Assembly: GCA_900100895.1 (NCBI GenBank) | Contig: FMTX01000012.1 | Coordinates: forward strand, 1 to 64,000 | Reading direction: 5' to 3' | Length of the DNA: 64,000 nt | Source: Lachnospiraceae bacterium YSD2013 | GTDB taxonomy: Bacteria; Bacillota; Clostridia; Lachnospirales; Lachnospiraceae | Shown here: positions 32,262-40,429 of the stretch, piece after piece | Position numbering within the stretch: the stretch's first letter is position 1 | Layout: every line of letters starts with the position of its first letter | Program-made: the position numbers and the translations under genes | The notes under the pieces: generated by a model | What the model saw: the letters and a program-made list of their open reading frames with translations, nothing else | The model's database searches: none | What the model was told of the DNA's origin: nothing

Positions 32262-33343
32262 TAGCAACTCTTTATGAGCCCTTCCGCCATTGGTCGGAAA
32301 CGGGCAGTGTATATATATTGTCGGATTTGCACCTTGCGGACAGCAACTGTCAGTTAATCGCGTCTGACTGGGTGAGTCCGGAAGAGCAGATAGATATCAT
32401 CAATAGAACAGTTATGAAGAACGACACCTTCGTTTGCCTGGGTGACGTAGGTAATCCCAAGTACATACCTATGATTAAGGCGCGCAAGAAGATTCTTCTT
32501 TTGGGTAATCACGATCCGAAGGGCGCATACAAAGAATACTTTGATGAAGTATATGCCGGTCCGCTTTTTATAGCGCCGCAGATTCTTTTGTCACATGAGC
32601 CGGTGCACGGACTGCCATGGTGTTTAAACATACATGGTCATGACCACAATAATGCAGAATCATATGTAGAAGGCTGCAAGCATATTAATCTTGCGGCGGA
32701 TATGTGCGACTATACACCGCTTAATCTGGGCAAAATAATAAAAGAAGGAGTGCTGTCTGACATTGACAGCATCCACAGAATCACCATAGATAGAGCGATA
32801 AAAAGAAAAAAAGGAAAGAACCTGCTGGAAACAGTTAAATCTATGGAAGAACACGCAGAACTGATAAACGGCAAAATCGTGATTACGAAGAGCGTGACTT
32901 TGGCACACTATTCGGCTGTACATGCGATAGCGGACGCATTAGATAAAAACGTTAAAAGTGGCAGTAAGGTTTTTAGAACAAGTATAGGACTTTATTGCAA
33001 CGAGATACTGGGCGATGATTCGAACTTTTTTCTGCCGGACGTTATGGTGGTCGACGAGGATGCTAAGGTCGACAATGATGGGGTACATTCAGCGCCAACA
33101 TTTGTGGCCGAAGTGACAAGTGAATCAACAGGGAAATTTAACCATACTCAGAAGATGTTTATTTACAGGGAGATAGGTGTCAAAGAGTATTGGGTTGTTG
33201 ACGTTGTGAGGAAAAAGATAGTCAGATACCTGGCGGATAATGACTTAATTCCGGAGATTTACGATTTTCAGGATACAGAGTCGTTGTCGCTCGTGACCTA
33301 TCCAAATGTGGAAATCAAACTTAGCGATATATTTCCAGCTTGA
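32258..33343 (+). CDS. Fusion of metallophosphoesterase and Uma2-type endonuclease domain
   Basis: A 361-residue two-domain protein. The N-terminal half is a calcineurin-like phosphoesterase (SDLHLAD with Asp23 and His25, LGDVGNP near 61, GNHDP near 83, SHEP near 112, HGHDH near 128). From about residue 205 the sequence becomes Uma2-like, a PD-(D/E)XK nuclease family common in cyanobacteria and Firmicutes: FLPDVMVVDED, then FVAEVTSEST, then KMFIYREIGVKEYWVVD. Both active-site sets look complete. It overlaps the upstream phosphoesterase gene. The coupling suggests joint action on nucleic acid or a nucleotide signal, which is inference. Confidence 0.82.
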   Translation: MIATLYEPFRHWSETGSVYILSDLHLADSNCQLIASDWVSPEEQIDIINRTVMKNDTFVCLGDVGNPKYIPMIKARKKILLLGNHDPKGAYKEYFDEVYAGPLFIAPQILLSHEPVHGLPWCLNIHGHDHNNAESYVEGCKHINLAADMCDYTPLNLGKIIKEGVLSDIDSIHRITIDRAIKRKKGKNLLETVKSMEEHAELINGKIVITKSVTLAHYSAVHAIADALDKNVKSGSKVFRTSIGLYCNEILGDDSNFFLPDVMVVDEDAKVDNDGVHSAPTFVAEVTSESTGKFNHTQKMFIYREIGVKEYWVVDVVRKKIVRYLADNDLIPEIYDFQDTESLSLVTYPNVEIKLSDIFPA

Positions 33344-33395
33344 GGTTGCGTTGTAAAAGCGGTTATTAATGATTAACGAAGGAGCAACAAAACTA

Positions 33396-34100
33396 ATGAT
33401 ATCAACTATTATCAAAGACCGTGCTGCTATAGATAAATGGAAGTCTGAGCATACATTAAAGCACCATATTTACCATGATCCTAAGGAACCGCGAAAATAC
33501 GTAAGCAAAGCGCCGGAATATAAGCTTGTTGTTTATGAAACCGTGTTGGATCCGGTCGTGGAAGTAGTATGTGAAGAATGCGAGAAAAAGGCTTTAAGAA
33601 GATGCTTCGGAAGTGTCAGACGTTATGAGAAATTACTGGAGCGTTACGGTGCTGTGTATCATGTAGAACCCGATGGTGGTCAAGCCGAGGACTCACGTAA
33701 GAAAAAAATTTATTTGACCAGAGAAAGTTTTTGTTTTGCTGACGATGGCTCGGCTCCTAATATTCAGGTGTTTGAGTGGGCTGATAATTGGCACGTTGAA
33801 TCCGACTTACGTTACACCATAGAGGAATACCTGGGACCAAATTTGCCGGCATTTGCCTGGAGAGGCTTTTCAAATGGCAAGAAGATTGTAGATGTGATTG
33901 CCCATAAGGAGCCCACGGCTTACTGTGAAATTAATTTTGCAGACAACTGGAGAGATACTCTTAGGAAAACACGCTGCATTCATTTTGTGCATAAAGAAAT
34001 AAAGGATAAGGATAAACTTCCCGAGGCTTTGGAGAATCCGAAGCGATATTATTCCTTTGAAGAGGCCGAAGATATCTGTAAAGAGCATCATAACCGATAA
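33396..34100 (+). CDS. Hypothetical protein
   Basis: A 234-residue protein starting MISTIIKDRAAIDKWKSEH. It has a Cys-rich stretch (VVCEECEKKALRRCFGSVRR near residue 55-75) which might bind metal, then a mixed strand-helix region. AAGGAG supports the ATG at 33396 rather than the one at 33369. No family is recognised. It lies between the phosphoesterase-Uma2 gene and the paralogue pair member at 34124, in the same direction with small gaps. Confidence 0.55.
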   Translation: MISTIIKDRAAIDKWKSEHTLKHHIYHDPKEPRKYVSKAPEYKLVVYETVLDPVVEVVCEECEKKALRRCFGSVRRYEKLLERYGAVYHVEPDGGQAEDSRKKKIYLTRESFCFADDGSAPNIQVFEWADNWHVESDLRYTIEEYLGPNLPAFAWRGFSNGKKIVDVIAHKEPTAYCEINFADNWRDTLRKTRCIHFVHKEIKDKDKLPEALENPKRYYSFEEAEDICKEHHNR

Positions 34101-34123
34101 AGAGACGATAGAGAGGTATAAAA

Positions 34124-34837
34124 ATGGCAAAAGAATCAAGAAACATAAACATGGTGCAGCAAACAGTAAAAAACCAGAAAATGCTTATTGAGTTGTATTA
34201 CCGGGATCTTGATCTGGTGCGAAAAGGCCATAAATCCGTGCTCTTAGAGCGCATAGGGCTTAAGAATGTAGCATCAACTGCATCGATGAAGATTGATGAA
34301 CTGGAGGCTTTTTGGCTGGATGCTAAACTGTTAGAACCGCAATTTTTTCTGAAGGATGCAACTAAAATGACGCTTAGATGTGCCCCCTTTCCGGCATTTG
34401 AGTACGCTTTTGAGTTTGTAAAGGCCACATATAATAGAGTCGCAAAGTATATAATGTATGACATGGACCTTGTTACCGAAGTCTTTGACAAAGAAGCTGA
34501 AACTCTTGCCGTCAAGAACTATGCTTTGCACATTGCAGAGTTCCCGGACCGTCAGGTCGATGAGTACTTTGAATCCGCAATATGCTTTCAGCGCATCGCC
34601 ATGGAATATCTCTGGCTCTTTTCAAAAAGAGTCAAATATCTGCTCGAAAAAGGCTACGATTGGGAAGTCATTGAAACGATGATGCGCACGGAACTTTCCA
34701 AAGAAAGATTCAAGGAAATTGCGGAGAGAAGCAGAGAATTCATGTATAAGCATTATCATAGCCCTTCCGAGAGAATTAATGTTGAGACTAAAATTGATCT
34801 CTCTTTCCTGAGGATGATTAAGGACAAGACTTATTAA
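34124..34837 (+). CDS. Hypothetical protein, paralogue of the gene at 29453
   Basis: A 237-residue helical protein sharing GYDWEVIETMMRTELSKERF with the protein at 29453-30043. It has a longer N-terminal part with aromatic and charged helices and no obvious membrane segment. GAGAGG precedes the start. The two members lie about 4.1 kb apart in the same accessory region, so they arose by duplication or separate capture. Its 3' end overlaps the stop codon of the convergent gene on the other strand by 4 bp. Confidence 0.6.
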   Translation: MAKESRNINMVQQTVKNQKMLIELYYRDLDLVRKGHKSVLLERIGLKNVASTASMKIDELEAFWLDAKLLEPQFFLKDATKMTLRCAPFPAFEYAFEFVKATYNRVAKYIMYDMDLVTEVFDKEAETLAVKNYALHIAEFPDRQVDEYFESAICFQRIAMEYLWLFSKRVKYLLEKGYDWEVIETMMRTELSKERFKEIAERSREFMYKHYHSPSERINVETKIDLSFLRMIKDKTY

Positions 34838-35457
34838 CTTTTGTCTTTTAATGCCCTGATGTAGTGGAGCTCGCTTTCGCAGGCGTTTAGGTCGCAGTTT
34901 GCGATGTACAATCCTTTTTGCGTGGGAGTATTTAATTCTCGAAGAATTTTGGTAACCGTGCAAGAAAGATTGTCGCACGCTTTACGTACCGACTTCACTT
35001 TATTAACGGGAGGAGCAGAATCCACATTAAGTAAATCAGTTAAAGTGTGAACACAGTAAGGACTCTCGTAATCAAAAGAATAACCTTTAAGCCAATCTGA
35101 AATACGGTGGTCTATCGCAATGACTCCGTACTCTATGTGCCCCAAATGCCTCTCGATTACCGAAAGGTCGCGACTTTTCTTAATTGCATCAACTTCGGCG
35201 CGCAGATACTCGCACGCCTTTTCTATTTCCTTTACCGGGGTAAGATTATCGCCCACGAGCTCTTTGTAATGAATGGCGCAGTCAATCGCTTCCTGCGAAC
35301 CGCGCTCAGCTTCCTCAGCATGTTCATGCAAGATCTTCAATACGTCGAAAGAAAACGTCTTTATTAAATCCTCATCGTCAGCCTCGTTAGAGATACCGTT
35401 ACGGGCTTTTAGGTCCCTTCTTTTTAAGGCAGACATAAAATTGTCATCACTTCTCAT
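34834..35457 (-). CDS. Hypothetical protein on the minus strand
   Basis: A 207-residue helical protein (MRSDDNFMSALKRRDLKARN at its start), convergent with the gene at 34124. The sequence is charged and mixed in a way typical of real genes, and it is the only substantial minus-strand gene in the central region. Cysteines are spread through the second half. No family is recognised. A ribosome site GAGGAAT lies before the start on the minus strand. Confidence 0.6.
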   Translation of the reverse strand: MRSDDNFMSALKRRDLKARNGISNEADDEDLIKTFSFDVLKILHEHAEEAERGSQEAIDCAIHYKELVGDNLTPVKEIEKACEYLRAEVDAIKKSRDLSVIERHLGHIEYGVIAIDHRISDWLKGYSFDYESPYCVHTLTDLLNVDSAPPVNKVKSVRKACDNLSCTVTKILRELNTPTQKGLYIANCDLNACESELHYIRALKDKS

Positions 35458-35783
35458 CTACAGATTCCTCATATAAAAATCTCTGATTAATTATATCAAA
35501 GCGGAATTACTAAGTCAGAAAAGAGCCGGCGACGGAGCTTGAGTGGCGGAAAAAGCGATATATTTATTGAAAAAATATAAAATTTTTCATTTTTAAGGGA
35601 AAATTCGGTTGACTTTCTTTTTGACTGTGTTTTTGAACAAGATAAGAGAAAAGCTGCAACGAAAAATATGGTTAAATGTCCCAAAGTTTAGCTATTTTTA
35701 AATTAATCCGTAACTTTTGTAGACTTTGCTTTTTGAGATGATACACTTGAATTAGAAACGCGTTTTCTAAGGATTAATGCGAT
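35458..35783. other. Gap with an operator-like palindrome
   Basis: TTAGAAA-CGCGT-TTTCTAA (35752-35770) is an inverted repeat just upstream of the small-RNA region, and TTGTAG at 35717 may be a weak -35. I see no gene here; the AT-rich frames have no ribosome sites. Confidence 0.4.
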
Positions 35784-35902
35784 GAAAAAAAGAAAAGGTG
35801 CCGCAGAAATCTGCGACACCAATTTGGGACAATAGTCAAATCGTATCTGAACAATCGCCTCTAGCCAAGTTCGATTATATCAGATGTTCTAATCTGTTTC
35901 AA
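35784..35902 (-). ncRNA. Candidate minus-strand small RNA of about 83 nt
   Basis: On the minus strand, TTGAAA (complement 35897-35902) and TATAAT (35874-35879) are 17 bp apart. The RNA would start near 35867 and end at a strong terminator, GGTGTCGCAGA/TCTGCGGCACC (35797-35820) followed by TTTTCTTTTTTT. The promoter spacer contains CAGAT/ATCTG inverted arms, a possible operator. It points away from the XRE-like gene. Confidence 0.55.
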
Positions 35903-36031
35903 ATTCTATTCTTTAAATTTCATCAAAAATCCAAATTCATATTTTTTATGTATTTCCGGCGACTCTCTTTTGCGAGAGTCAGTCGCGGGGTTTGTTTCTT
36001 GACGGCTTTTTTAGAGAAAGGAGCTCAGTAT

Positions 36032-36307
36032 TTGAACAGAAGAACAATCATTGATATGGAGGCCACATCTATTAATCTTGTGCGCCTCATGAAAGAAAAG
36101 GGCTTTTCCGCAAAAAAAATGCAGGAGAGCCTTGGATGCGAGAACGTACAGAATGTCCAGACAATTTATAAATGGTGTAATCCCAGGGTTAAGAATATTC
36201 CGTCACTGGATAATTTGATTCTTTTGGCGCGTTTATTCGAATGCCACGTCGAAGATATTGTCGTTGTCAAAGAAGTTGGGATTAGAGAGAAAACGGAGGA
36301 GACATGA
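36032..36307 (+). CDS. XRE-like helix-turn-helix regulator
   Basis: A 91-residue protein with NLVRLMKEKGFSAKKMQESL, then TIYKWCNPRVKNIPSLDNLI and LARLFECHVEDIVVV, the layout of Cro/CI-type helix-turn-helix proteins found in clostridial elements. The TTG at 36032 has AAAGGAG 8 nt upstream; an ATG at 36056 would lose eight residues and has a poorer site. It overlaps the next gene by 4 bp and likely regulates the downstream operon. A hairpin (GACTCTC/GAGAGTC, near 35961-35981) lies in its leader. Confidence 0.75.
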   Translation: MNRRTIIDMEATSINLVRLMKEKGFSAKKMQESLGCENVQNVQTIYKWCNPRVKNIPSLDNLILLARLFECHVEDIVVVKEVGIREKTEET

Positions 36308-36678
36308 AGTTTAACACAATGTATCCCGCATCGACAGCAAAGGGGATGGCTGTGGCTGTTAAGCCCGCCAACCCTTTTGCCAAGAAGCACAGATTAAATA
36401 TTGAAAAAGAACAGGAGAAAAAGATTATGAGAGTTATTTCATTAAATGGCAAGATTGATTTGCCTTACGATTTTTTTGCATTCATCACAGACGAGAATCC
36501 GGCTGGAACAGGATATAGGATTTTGGCGAAAGAAGGCGCCAATGAGTATTTAATGGCAGAGTTTACGGACTATATGGACGTTGAAAGAACTTTATGTGAA
36601 ATGCGCGTCGCCTTTGGCAGGAACAGCTCAAAGTACATTATCAGAACGTCTAACACGCAGGACACTTCCGAGGACTAA
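36304..36678 (+). CDS. Hypothetical protein coupled to the XRE-like gene
   Basis: A 124-residue protein. The second half (KIDLPYDFFAFITDENPAGT and onwards) looks like a compact mixed fold with the phrase MRVISLNGKIDLPYDFF, often seen in small accessory proteins of mobile elements that begin with such a strand. Met41 inside could be an alternative start but lacks a ribosome site. It overlaps the regulator by 4 bp (ATGA). No function can be given. Confidence 0.6.
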   Translation: MKFNTMYPASTAKGMAVAVKPANPFAKKHRLNIEKEQEKKIMRVISLNGKIDLPYDFFAFITDENPAGTGYRILAKEGANEYLMAEFTDYMDVERTLCEMRVAFGRNSSKYIIRTSNTQDTSED

Positions 36679-36692
36679 AGGAGGTAAGTGCC

Positions 36693-37808
36693 ATGACAGC
36701 AGTGGAAGAAATTTGTGATTTATTGTACAGGAGCTATAAAACGCTTATGAATTTGCTGATTAAAAAGGCGAAGCCCGTTGATAGCAGCAATGATGAGGTG
36801 GCGTATAGGAGCATTAGATACAAGGCCCCGAGTTTGCTTAAGAAACTTACTGATGGCAAATTTCGCACATGTGAAAAAGAGTTCGAACTTATAACTAATG
36901 CAAAGGGGCATTATGCCAATTATGCAACCATAAAAGGAAGAAATCCGGAATTACAGGATACGGGGTTAGATAGAACTTTCGATAGACTTATGTGGGTGGT
37001 TAGCAAGAGAGAAGCTGAAATGCTGACATATTTGGGATATGGAGAGTACGACTTACAAAGCATTTTTGAGCAAAAAGAGAAAATTCTGAGCCTTGCAAAT
37101 TGTTCGGCTCAGATTATAGTGGCTAGTGCATTGAAAAAAGATGAAGAGTCGAAGAAACTTCCTGCTCTTTTTGCCACAGATACAGGGAAAAAGTTTCATA
37201 ATCAAGACTGCCCTTTTTGCGCTGGTAGAACTCTTACTCCCACTACGCCGGAGAAGATTAAGGCACGTGAACTCAGCCCGTGCAAATGCCTTCATGGAGT
37301 GCCGAGTGTTGAAGAAGTATTTAAACCTTGCATTACTGTTTTTGTAGATGAATCGATTCGTCCGACCCCTTGGAAGGAAGGAGGAAAAGAAAACCAGGAA
37401 GGCTGCTTTAGTTATATCGCAGTAAATGGTTATCTTTTGGAGGAATCGGAGATTGCAGAGGAAAGAGTTATTACAAGAGGAATCGACTATACAAGCGAAA
37501 AGGTAGTTGTATCTAAGGTTACAGAAACGGCTATCGGAAAAGTATTGTTCATGCTTAAGTACGAATACAATTACAGCGGAAAGGTTTTAATCTATTCAGA
37601 CAACCAGACATGCGTAGACACCTGGCAGAAGAATCCGATAAATTGCAGACTGACAGCGGCTTTCGAGTCCGTCACAGTAAAGCATATTCCCAGAGAGCTT
37701 AACACCAAAGCAGATGCCCTTTGCAGTAAGAAGTTTATAACGGTAGTGGATGCAAAGGAGTATGAGAAGCTGGGGAAGGCGATTAGGTTGTTAAGGGAGA
37801 TAGGATAA
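36693..37808 (+). CDS. RNase H-fold protein with an N-terminal cysteine module
   Basis: A 371-residue protein. Residues 213-345 fit the RNase HI fold with the four catalytic acids present: Asp219 in TVFVDESI, Glu278 in TETAIGKVL, Asp303 in LIYSDNQT, and Asp341 in PRELNTKADAL. Before it, CPFCAGR (173-179) and CKCLHG (197-202) could bind zinc, and the first 160 residues are helical and unrecognised. RNase HI cuts RNA in RNA-DNA hybrids. Its operon includes an XRE-like regulator, two unknown proteins and a Pif1-like helicase. AAAGGAGG precedes the ATG. Confidence 0.75.
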   Translation: MTAVEEICDLLYRSYKTLMNLLIKKAKPVDSSNDEVAYRSIRYKAPSLLKKLTDGKFRTCEKEFELITNAKGHYANYATIKGRNPELQDTGLDRTFDRLMWVVSKREAEMLTYLGYGEYDLQSIFEQKEKILSLANCSAQIIVASALKKDEESKKLPALFATDTGKKFHNQDCPFCAGRTLTPTTPEKIKARELSPCKCLHGVPSVEEVFKPCITVFVDESIRPTPWKEGGKENQEGCFSYIAVNGYLLEESEIAEERVITRGIDYTSEKVVVSKVTETAIGKVLFMLKYEYNYSGKVLIYSDNQTCVDTWQKNPINCRLTAAFESVTVKHIPRELNTKADALCSKKFITVVDAKEYEKLGKAIRLLREIG

Positions 37809-37934
37809 GGGGGAAGGACAATAGAGGATATGTTACATGAATGAAAAATGTAATAAAGGGGAACCCAAAAGAATAAGATTATGTATCGAAGATATTGTCG
37901 TTCTGAAGGATATAGAGATGGGGGAGCAGTCGGC

Positions 37935-38579
37935 ATGGAAACAATAGTTACCAATCATGCAAGGAAAAAACTAAAAGAACGTGCCGGAGTTGGCAAAAAC
38001 AATGCTCATGAAATGGCCTACAGAGCCCGCTTCTATGGGCTCGGATTAAAGGACTGTGAAGGAGAATTGGCCAAGTGGCTTTTTTGCAAGCGTCTCAAAT
38101 GTGGGGCCTTTGCCAAGATATATGGCAAAAGGACTTACATCTTTTCAGAGGATGGTATTTTAATAACGATTTATCCTTTGCCGAAAGAATTTGAAGACCT
38201 GGAAAAACACGTAAAGCCTGAAGCGTGGAAACGTTACAAGCAATACACAAATTCTTTGCATCGTGCGCAAAACGTCCCGATTAAAACAACAGATAAACCT
38301 CAGCTCAAAGACCCGAATACCATTAAGGTAGTCTTAAACAGACATTTAGAGGCAGAGAACATTGATTTTCTCGTTATAAAAGTGGTCCGCGTAGGCAATT
38401 CCTATATGGCTTACTTTTTATCAGATGAACCCAGAAGAGATTCGAGATTTTTTAAAAGCCTGTGCGACTGGGCACGCAATTCGCTGAAAATACGCGTTTT
38501 CTTTGAACATCGGAAGGACGAAGAGGGGAACTATGTGCTTAAAAAAGATTGGCTGAGCGGAAATGTGAGAAAGGAGTAA
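37935..38579 (+). CDS. Hypothetical protein between RNase H and helicase genes
   Basis: A 214-residue basic protein. Its first 80 residues (TNHARKKLKERAGVGKNNA, then LAKWLFCKRLKCGAFAKIYG) resemble the start of small endoribonuclease-like or DUF-type proteins in which a basic helix precedes a beta sheet, but I cannot assign a family. The second half has LKIRVFFEHRKDEEGNY. The ATG at 37935 follows GGGGGAGC. It ends 3 bp before the helicase start, so co-translation with the helicase is likely. Confidence 0.6.
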   Translation: METIVTNHARKKLKERAGVGKNNAHEMAYRARFYGLGLKDCEGELAKWLFCKRLKCGAFAKIYGKRTYIFSEDGILITIYPLPKEFEDLEKHVKPEAWKRYKQYTNSLHRAQNVPIKTTDKPQLKDPNTIKVVLNRHLEAENIDFLVIKVVRVGNSYMAYFLSDEPRRDSRFFKSLCDWARNSLKIRVFFEHRKDEEGNYVLKKDWLSGNVRKE

Positions 38580-38582
38580 GCG

Positions 38583-39773
38583 GTGATAGAAATTGAACTT
38601 ACGGAGAGTCAGAGAAGGGCAGATGAGCTTATCATGCAGGGTCATAATATCCTTCTTTTGGGGAAACCGGGGACAGGAAAAACTGAGTTCTTGCGCTATA
38701 TTATTGAAAAGTATAAAGCAAATGGAAAGAAAGTATTGGCAACTGGGTCAACAGGGCTTGCTGCCTCAAATTTTGCGGGCGGTAAGACGATTCATAGCGT
38801 TATAAAGTTTTGGCCCGGCGGAAAGGATTATGATTACGATGAGTGTGCAGAAGAATTATTTGGTATCGATTTATTGATAGTAGATGAAGTGAGTACTCTT
38901 GATCGACAGATTCTTTGGCATTTGGTTAAATGTCTTTGCAAACTTGAGGAAAGGCCGCAGATTATTTTCAGTGGTGATTTCTTTCAACTTCCTCCAGTAT
39001 GTTCGAAGTGTTATCCTTTTCAGAGCCGCCTTTGGCCGGGGTTTCATTTCAAGCCTTGTGTGCTCACGGAGGTGGTAAGGCAGAGTGATCCGGAGTACAT
39101 TGATATGCTTGAAAAAGCAATGTACGGCGACGCTTCCTGCATCGACTATTTCAATAGTGCTTCAAGCAAAACCCGTATAAACGGCGCTATAACGATTTGC
39201 GCTACCAATAAAAGGGTAGAAGAAATCAATAATGAGGCTATTGGAAATGTTGCGGGAAAAGAAGTTTCTTTTATGACGATAGGCGAAGTTGACAGAGCGG
39301 ATTTTACGCGTTTTAAAGCAAAGAAAACTTTAGTGGTTAAGCAAGGTATGCGTGTAATGACTCTTGTAAACAGTTGCAGCGGAAAATACCGCAATGGGTC
39401 GCTTGGGACGATTGTAAAAATAGGTCGCGCTTATATTAAAGTGCATATGGACAATGATAACATTGTGGCGTTTTACCGGGAGAGCTATTGGCTCCCGAAT
39501 ATTGATGAGAGTGAAGATGACGTTATAGTAAAGCAGTTTCCACTTTGCCCGGCTTACGCCATCACCATCCATAAAAGCCAGGGCCAGACCTTTGATGCCG
39601 TGAACATTGATGCCTTCGGGTGCTGGGAAGCAGGGCAGTTATATGTTGCGCTGTCTCGTGCCCGTGATATTAAAAATGTTTACTTGACTGCACCCATCAC
39701 CGAAAGGAATTTGAAGACTGATCCGAGGGTAATCGCCTATTATGAGAGTTTGAGGAGGGAGATGGCGGCGTGA
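38583..39773 (+). CDS. Pif1/RecD-like DNA helicase
   Basis: A 396-residue superfamily 1B helicase. Motif I is GKPGTGKTEF (residues 27-36), motif II LLIVDEVSTLD near 99-109, motif III FSGDFFQLPP near 132-141, and the final motifs HKSQGQTFDAV and YVALSRARD near 330-360. Pif1-type enzymes unwind DNA 5' to 3' and displace RNA-DNA hybrids and G-quadruplexes. This is a short, stand-alone form. It follows the RNase H-domain operon directly, a functional match (hybrid unwinding plus hybrid cleavage). The start at 38583 follows AAAGGAG. Confidence 0.88.
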   Translation: MIEIELTESQRRADELIMQGHNILLLGKPGTGKTEFLRYIIEKYKANGKKVLATGSTGLAASNFAGGKTIHSVIKFWPGGKDYDYDECAEELFGIDLLIVDEVSTLDRQILWHLVKCLCKLEERPQIIFSGDFFQLPPVCSKCYPFQSRLWPGFHFKPCVLTEVVRQSDPEYIDMLEKAMYGDASCIDYFNSASSKTRINGAITICATNKRVEEINNEAIGNVAGKEVSFMTIGEVDRADFTRFKAKKTLVVKQGMRVMTLVNSCSGKYRNGSLGTIVKIGRAYIKVHMDNDNIVAFYRESYWLPNIDESEDDVIVKQFPLCPAYAITIHKSQGQTFDAVNIDAFGCWEAGQLYVALSRARDIKNVYLTAPITERNLKTDPRVIAYYESLRREMAA

Positions 39774-39811
39774 AAGGTAATAGAAAAAGAGTAAAAGAAT
39801 TTAATATTAAG

Positions 39812-39842
39812 GCAACTGCCATTGGGTGGCAGTTGCTTTTTT
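39812..39842 (+). terminator. Intrinsic terminator after the helicase
   Basis: GCAACTGCCA and TGGCAGTTGC form a perfect 10-bp stem over a 5-nt loop with TTTTTT after it. It closes the regulator-to-helicase operon. Confidence 0.88.
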
Positions 39843-40147
39843 GTTTATGGAAGTGTGTACTGAATATTGGACTGGTGGGGTGGGTATAATTGGAATAGAA
39901 GCGATGACAAAACGATAACTACAGGGTCAGGCAAGTAGAGGGTAGAAGTGAGCTATACAGCGGTGAAATAATTGTACATATGGACTTGTAAGCTACCAGT
40001 TCCCTGATACCTTCAAGTGCGTAGATGAAATATATATCAACTAGACCTATGCAATGCCTAAAACTCCCGTTACTTACCGTAAGCGGAGAAGGAGATCTGG
40101 GACTAAGAGAGCAGGCAAGGGAGCAAATGCGAATTATCAACAATAAG
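39843..40147. other. Gap with a probable gene remnant
   Basis: From 40025 a frame reads LPLLTVSGEGDLGLREQARE to a stop at 40150; it looks like the tail of a lost gene, with no ribosome site and no preserved start region. Nothing else is supported in the 300-bp stretch, which separates the helicase operon from the defence island. Confidence 0.35.
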
Positions 40148-40202
40148 TAATTACTATTCGTCTAAGAAAATACTTGTAAATAGTAATTACATTTGAGATA
40201 AT
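40148..40202 (+). promoter_or_regulatory. Promoter and operator of the BcgI-like operon
   Basis: TAATTACTATT (40148-40158) and AATAGTAATTA (40179-40189) are perfect inverted arms. The second lies between -35 TTGTAA (40174-40179) and -10 GATAAT (40197-40202), which are 17 bp apart. A repressor bound here would block the promoter; the Phd-like protein just downstream is a candidate. Confidence 0.6.
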
Positions 40203-40226
40203 GATATGGAGAAAGGTAGGTAAAAA

Positions 40227-40418
40227 ATGAAAAAGAAAGATATCATACCTAACCATCATCAAATGACAGAATTCCTACGAGGTCAGGCATCAAAAATATT
40301 TGATGATGTGGCACAAAATGACAAAGTTGTGTTGGTGAACAAAAACAGTAAACCGCAGAATATCATTATCTCTTACGACAGATATTGCCGCCTTAAAGAG
40401 AATGGTGCGGATATCTAG
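40227..40418 (+). CDS. Phd/YefM-like small DNA-binding protein
   Basis: A 63-residue protein with LRGQASKIFDDVAQNDKVVL then PQNIIISYDRYCRLKE, the shape of Phd/YefM antitoxins (N-terminal DNA-binding half, central strand, short tail). No toxin gene follows; instead a restriction-modification fusion begins 11 bp later. It is therefore likely a repressor of the restriction operon, using the inverted repeat in the promoter just upstream. It could also be a true antitoxin, if the restriction enzyme or a neighbour is the toxic partner. GAAAGG lies before the ATG. Confidence 0.65.
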   Translation: MKKKDIIPNHHQMTEFLRGQASKIFDDVAQNDKVVLVNKNSKPQNIIISYDRYCRLKENGADI

Positions 40419-40429
40419 GAGGAATAGAA

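Noticed and set aside
35781-35834. Plus-strand 17-codon leader-like frame with AAGGA upstream
   Set aside because: The same bases form the terminator of the proposed minus-strand RNA, which explains the hairpin better, and no regulated gene follows closely.
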